Made by a program: the position numbers and the translations under genes
Shown: piece after piece, positions 15,694-16,465 of the stretch
Position numbering within the stretch: the first letter of the stretch is position 1
Layout of the letters: every line of letters starts with the position of its first letter
Notes under the pieces: model-generated
What the model was told of the DNA's origin: nothing
Database searches by the model: none
The model's input: the letters and a program-made list of their open reading frames with translations, nothing else
Source: Chloroflexota bacterium
GTDB taxonomy: Bacteria > Chloroflexota > Ktedonobacteria > Ktedonobacterales > Ktedonobacteraceae
NCBI GenBank assembly: GCA_005881495.1
Contig: VBHI01000359.1
Location: 1-16,465 of the forward strand
Length of the DNA stretch: 16,465 nucleotides
Direction: 5' to 3'

Positions 15694-15745
15694 ACAGGCG
15701 GCAATATATGCGATGCGGGCATTGCCGCCTGTATTTGTCATTTTT
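15694..15745. terminator. Hairpin between trmD and the convergent minus-strand gene
   Basis: ACAGGCGGCAAT (15694-15705) and its exact reverse complement (15721-15732) form a 12-bp stem with a 15-base loop. A T-rich run (15734-15745) follows in the trmD direction. The stop of the minus-strand gene lies at 15738. Confidence 0.75.
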
Positions 15746-16465
15746 CAAGAAGGATGAATGGGGCGATGCGTTCAAGCCAGGCTCGCCTGTGTTCGTTTTC
15801 GCGAGGCGCATGTTTGTTGAGGGTTTCGAAGAGGCCAAGGACGGTGGGGTCGTTGATGATATCTCTGACGAGCCAACCGTCGCAGATGGGACAGCCGATT
15901 TTTGTGTTGAAGATGAGCCACTGGACGTAGTGGATGTCGTGGGTGCAATAGAAGAGGGTACGGATTTTTTTGGTGAGGGTATCGAGTGTTGTTTGGGTTA
16001 TGGGGAGTTCTTCAGCAAGCGCAGGCGCGGTTGGTAAAGGAGCAGAGTTTGAGCCGATGTCGTTCACTGCTTCAAGAGTTTCAAGAGTTTCAAGAGTTTC
16101 AAGAGTTTCAAGAGTTTCAGGTGTGTCAAGAGTTTCAGGAGTTTCAGGTGTGTCAAGAGTTTCACCTGTGTCAGGTGTGTCAAGAGTTTCAGGAGTTTCA
16201 GGAGTTTCACCTGTGTCAGACAAGTTTGAGTCGGAGTGGCTCACTGTTTGAGGTGTGTCAGGTGTTGTTTTTTGGTATAAGGATGGGGTTTTAAGAGAAC
16301 GATGACCATGAACAGTATAGAGACCATATGCTGGTGAGATGATCTCCTGGGAATTGAGCATACGTCGAAGTACTAATCTTACCTGGCTACCGATTTGTCC
16401 TGTTTGCTCGGCGATCTCTTTTGGGCCGAGAGGGATGTCGCTTTCATGCAATAAGGAGATGATGA
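15738..16465 (-). CDS. Winged-helix protein with ET-rich repeat linker, 5' truncated
   Basis: The frame runs off the right edge without a start that looks real; the TTG at 16451 interrupts a continuing helix (IISLLHESDIPLGPKEIAEQTG), so the gene begins outside. The visible 5' part is a winged-helix/MarR-like fold of the type found at the end of phage/plasmid replication or primase proteins (PLGPKEIAEQTG...VRLVLRRMLNSQEIISPAYGLY). A linker of 16 (E/D)-T-(L/P/G) triplets follows, encoded by a 9-bp minisatellite. The C-terminal 80 residues carry CPIC (possible metal site), LFYCTHDIHYVQWLIFNTK and a final HRRAWLERIAPFILLEK. I recognise no family for that end. A role in a mobile element is possible but not shown. 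Confidence 0.7.
   Translation of the reverse strand, partial: IISLLHESDIPLGPKEIAEQTGQIGSQVRLVLRRMLNSQEIISPAYGLYTVHGHRSLKTPSLYQKTTPDTPQTVSHSDSNLSDTGETPETPETLDTPDTGETLDTPETPETLDTPETLETLETLETLETLEAVNDIGSNSAPLPTAPALAEELPITQTTLDTLTKKIRTLFYCTHDIHYVQWLIFNTKIGCPICDGWLVRDIINDPTVLGLFETLNKHAPRENEHRRAWLERIAPFILLEK
16071..16214 (-). repeat. 16-unit 9-bp minisatellite
   Basis: Sixteen 9-base units occur without interruption. The commonest is TTCAAGAGT (the first five units are identical). Variants include TTCAGGTGT, GTCAAGAGT, TTCAGGAGT and TTCACCTGT, with variation mainly in the left-hand codons of the protein linker. On the minus strand each unit encodes E/D-T-L/P/G. Confidence 0.92.

Noticed and set aside
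16071..16214. CRISPR array
   Set aside because: Units are 9 bp without spacers, so this is a minisatellite.
15970..16294. Two plus-strand frames rich in VSR and EFQ repeats
   Set aside because: They are antisense readings of the minisatellite; the minus-strand frame continues into conserved-looking domains on both sides.

Overview
The window looks like a chromosomal segment of a Chloroflexota bacterium, most likely of the Ktedonobacteria type. This is inferred from gene content: a triple-FHA ABCG-type transporter, a zinc-ribbon AIM24 protein, a MEDS-domain protein, a KdpE-like regulator with a soluble GAF/PAS histidine kinase, and many Pro/Gln/Thr-rich linkers. No rRNA or tRNA gene, CRISPR array or insertion sequence was seen. 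Both window edges cut genes.

Positions 1-3081 (+) form a cell-surface cluster: the C-terminus of an LprG/LppX-like lipoprotein, a 14-TM MFS exporter resembling mycobacterial P55, and a one-pass membrane protein with an extracytoplasmic beta-rich domain. The first two reproduce the gene order of the mycobacterial lprG-p55 lipid-export pair. Next is a 1062-residue protein (3224-6412, +) with three FHA domains, an ABC ATPase and an ABCG-type membrane domain.

Positions 6545-8285 (+) hold coaBC (coenzyme A synthesis) and a small coiled-coil protein, closed by a strong terminator at 8303-8367. A zinc-ribbon AIM24-family gene (8592-9626, +) follows. It converges on a minus-strand block at a perfect 23-bp hairpin.

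The minus-strand block, in transcription order, is: histidine kinase (14731-13154), response regulator (13151-12432), a URO-D superfamily protein (12353-11364), then a near-consensus promoter and an overlapping three-gene operon of Nudix hydrolase, small membrane protein and MEDS sensor (11209-9684). Divergent from the kinase is trmD (14927-15655, +). It converges, at another hairpin, on a 5'-truncated minus-strand winged-helix protein with a 16-unit 9-bp minisatellite.

The most interesting points are the LprG-P55-like pair outside mycobacteria, a shared promoter motif in front of coaBC and trmD, the altered decarboxylase motif of CoaBC, the promoter/operator-like site of the Nudix-MEDS operon, and two separate 9-bp repeats that each encode a three-residue repeat.
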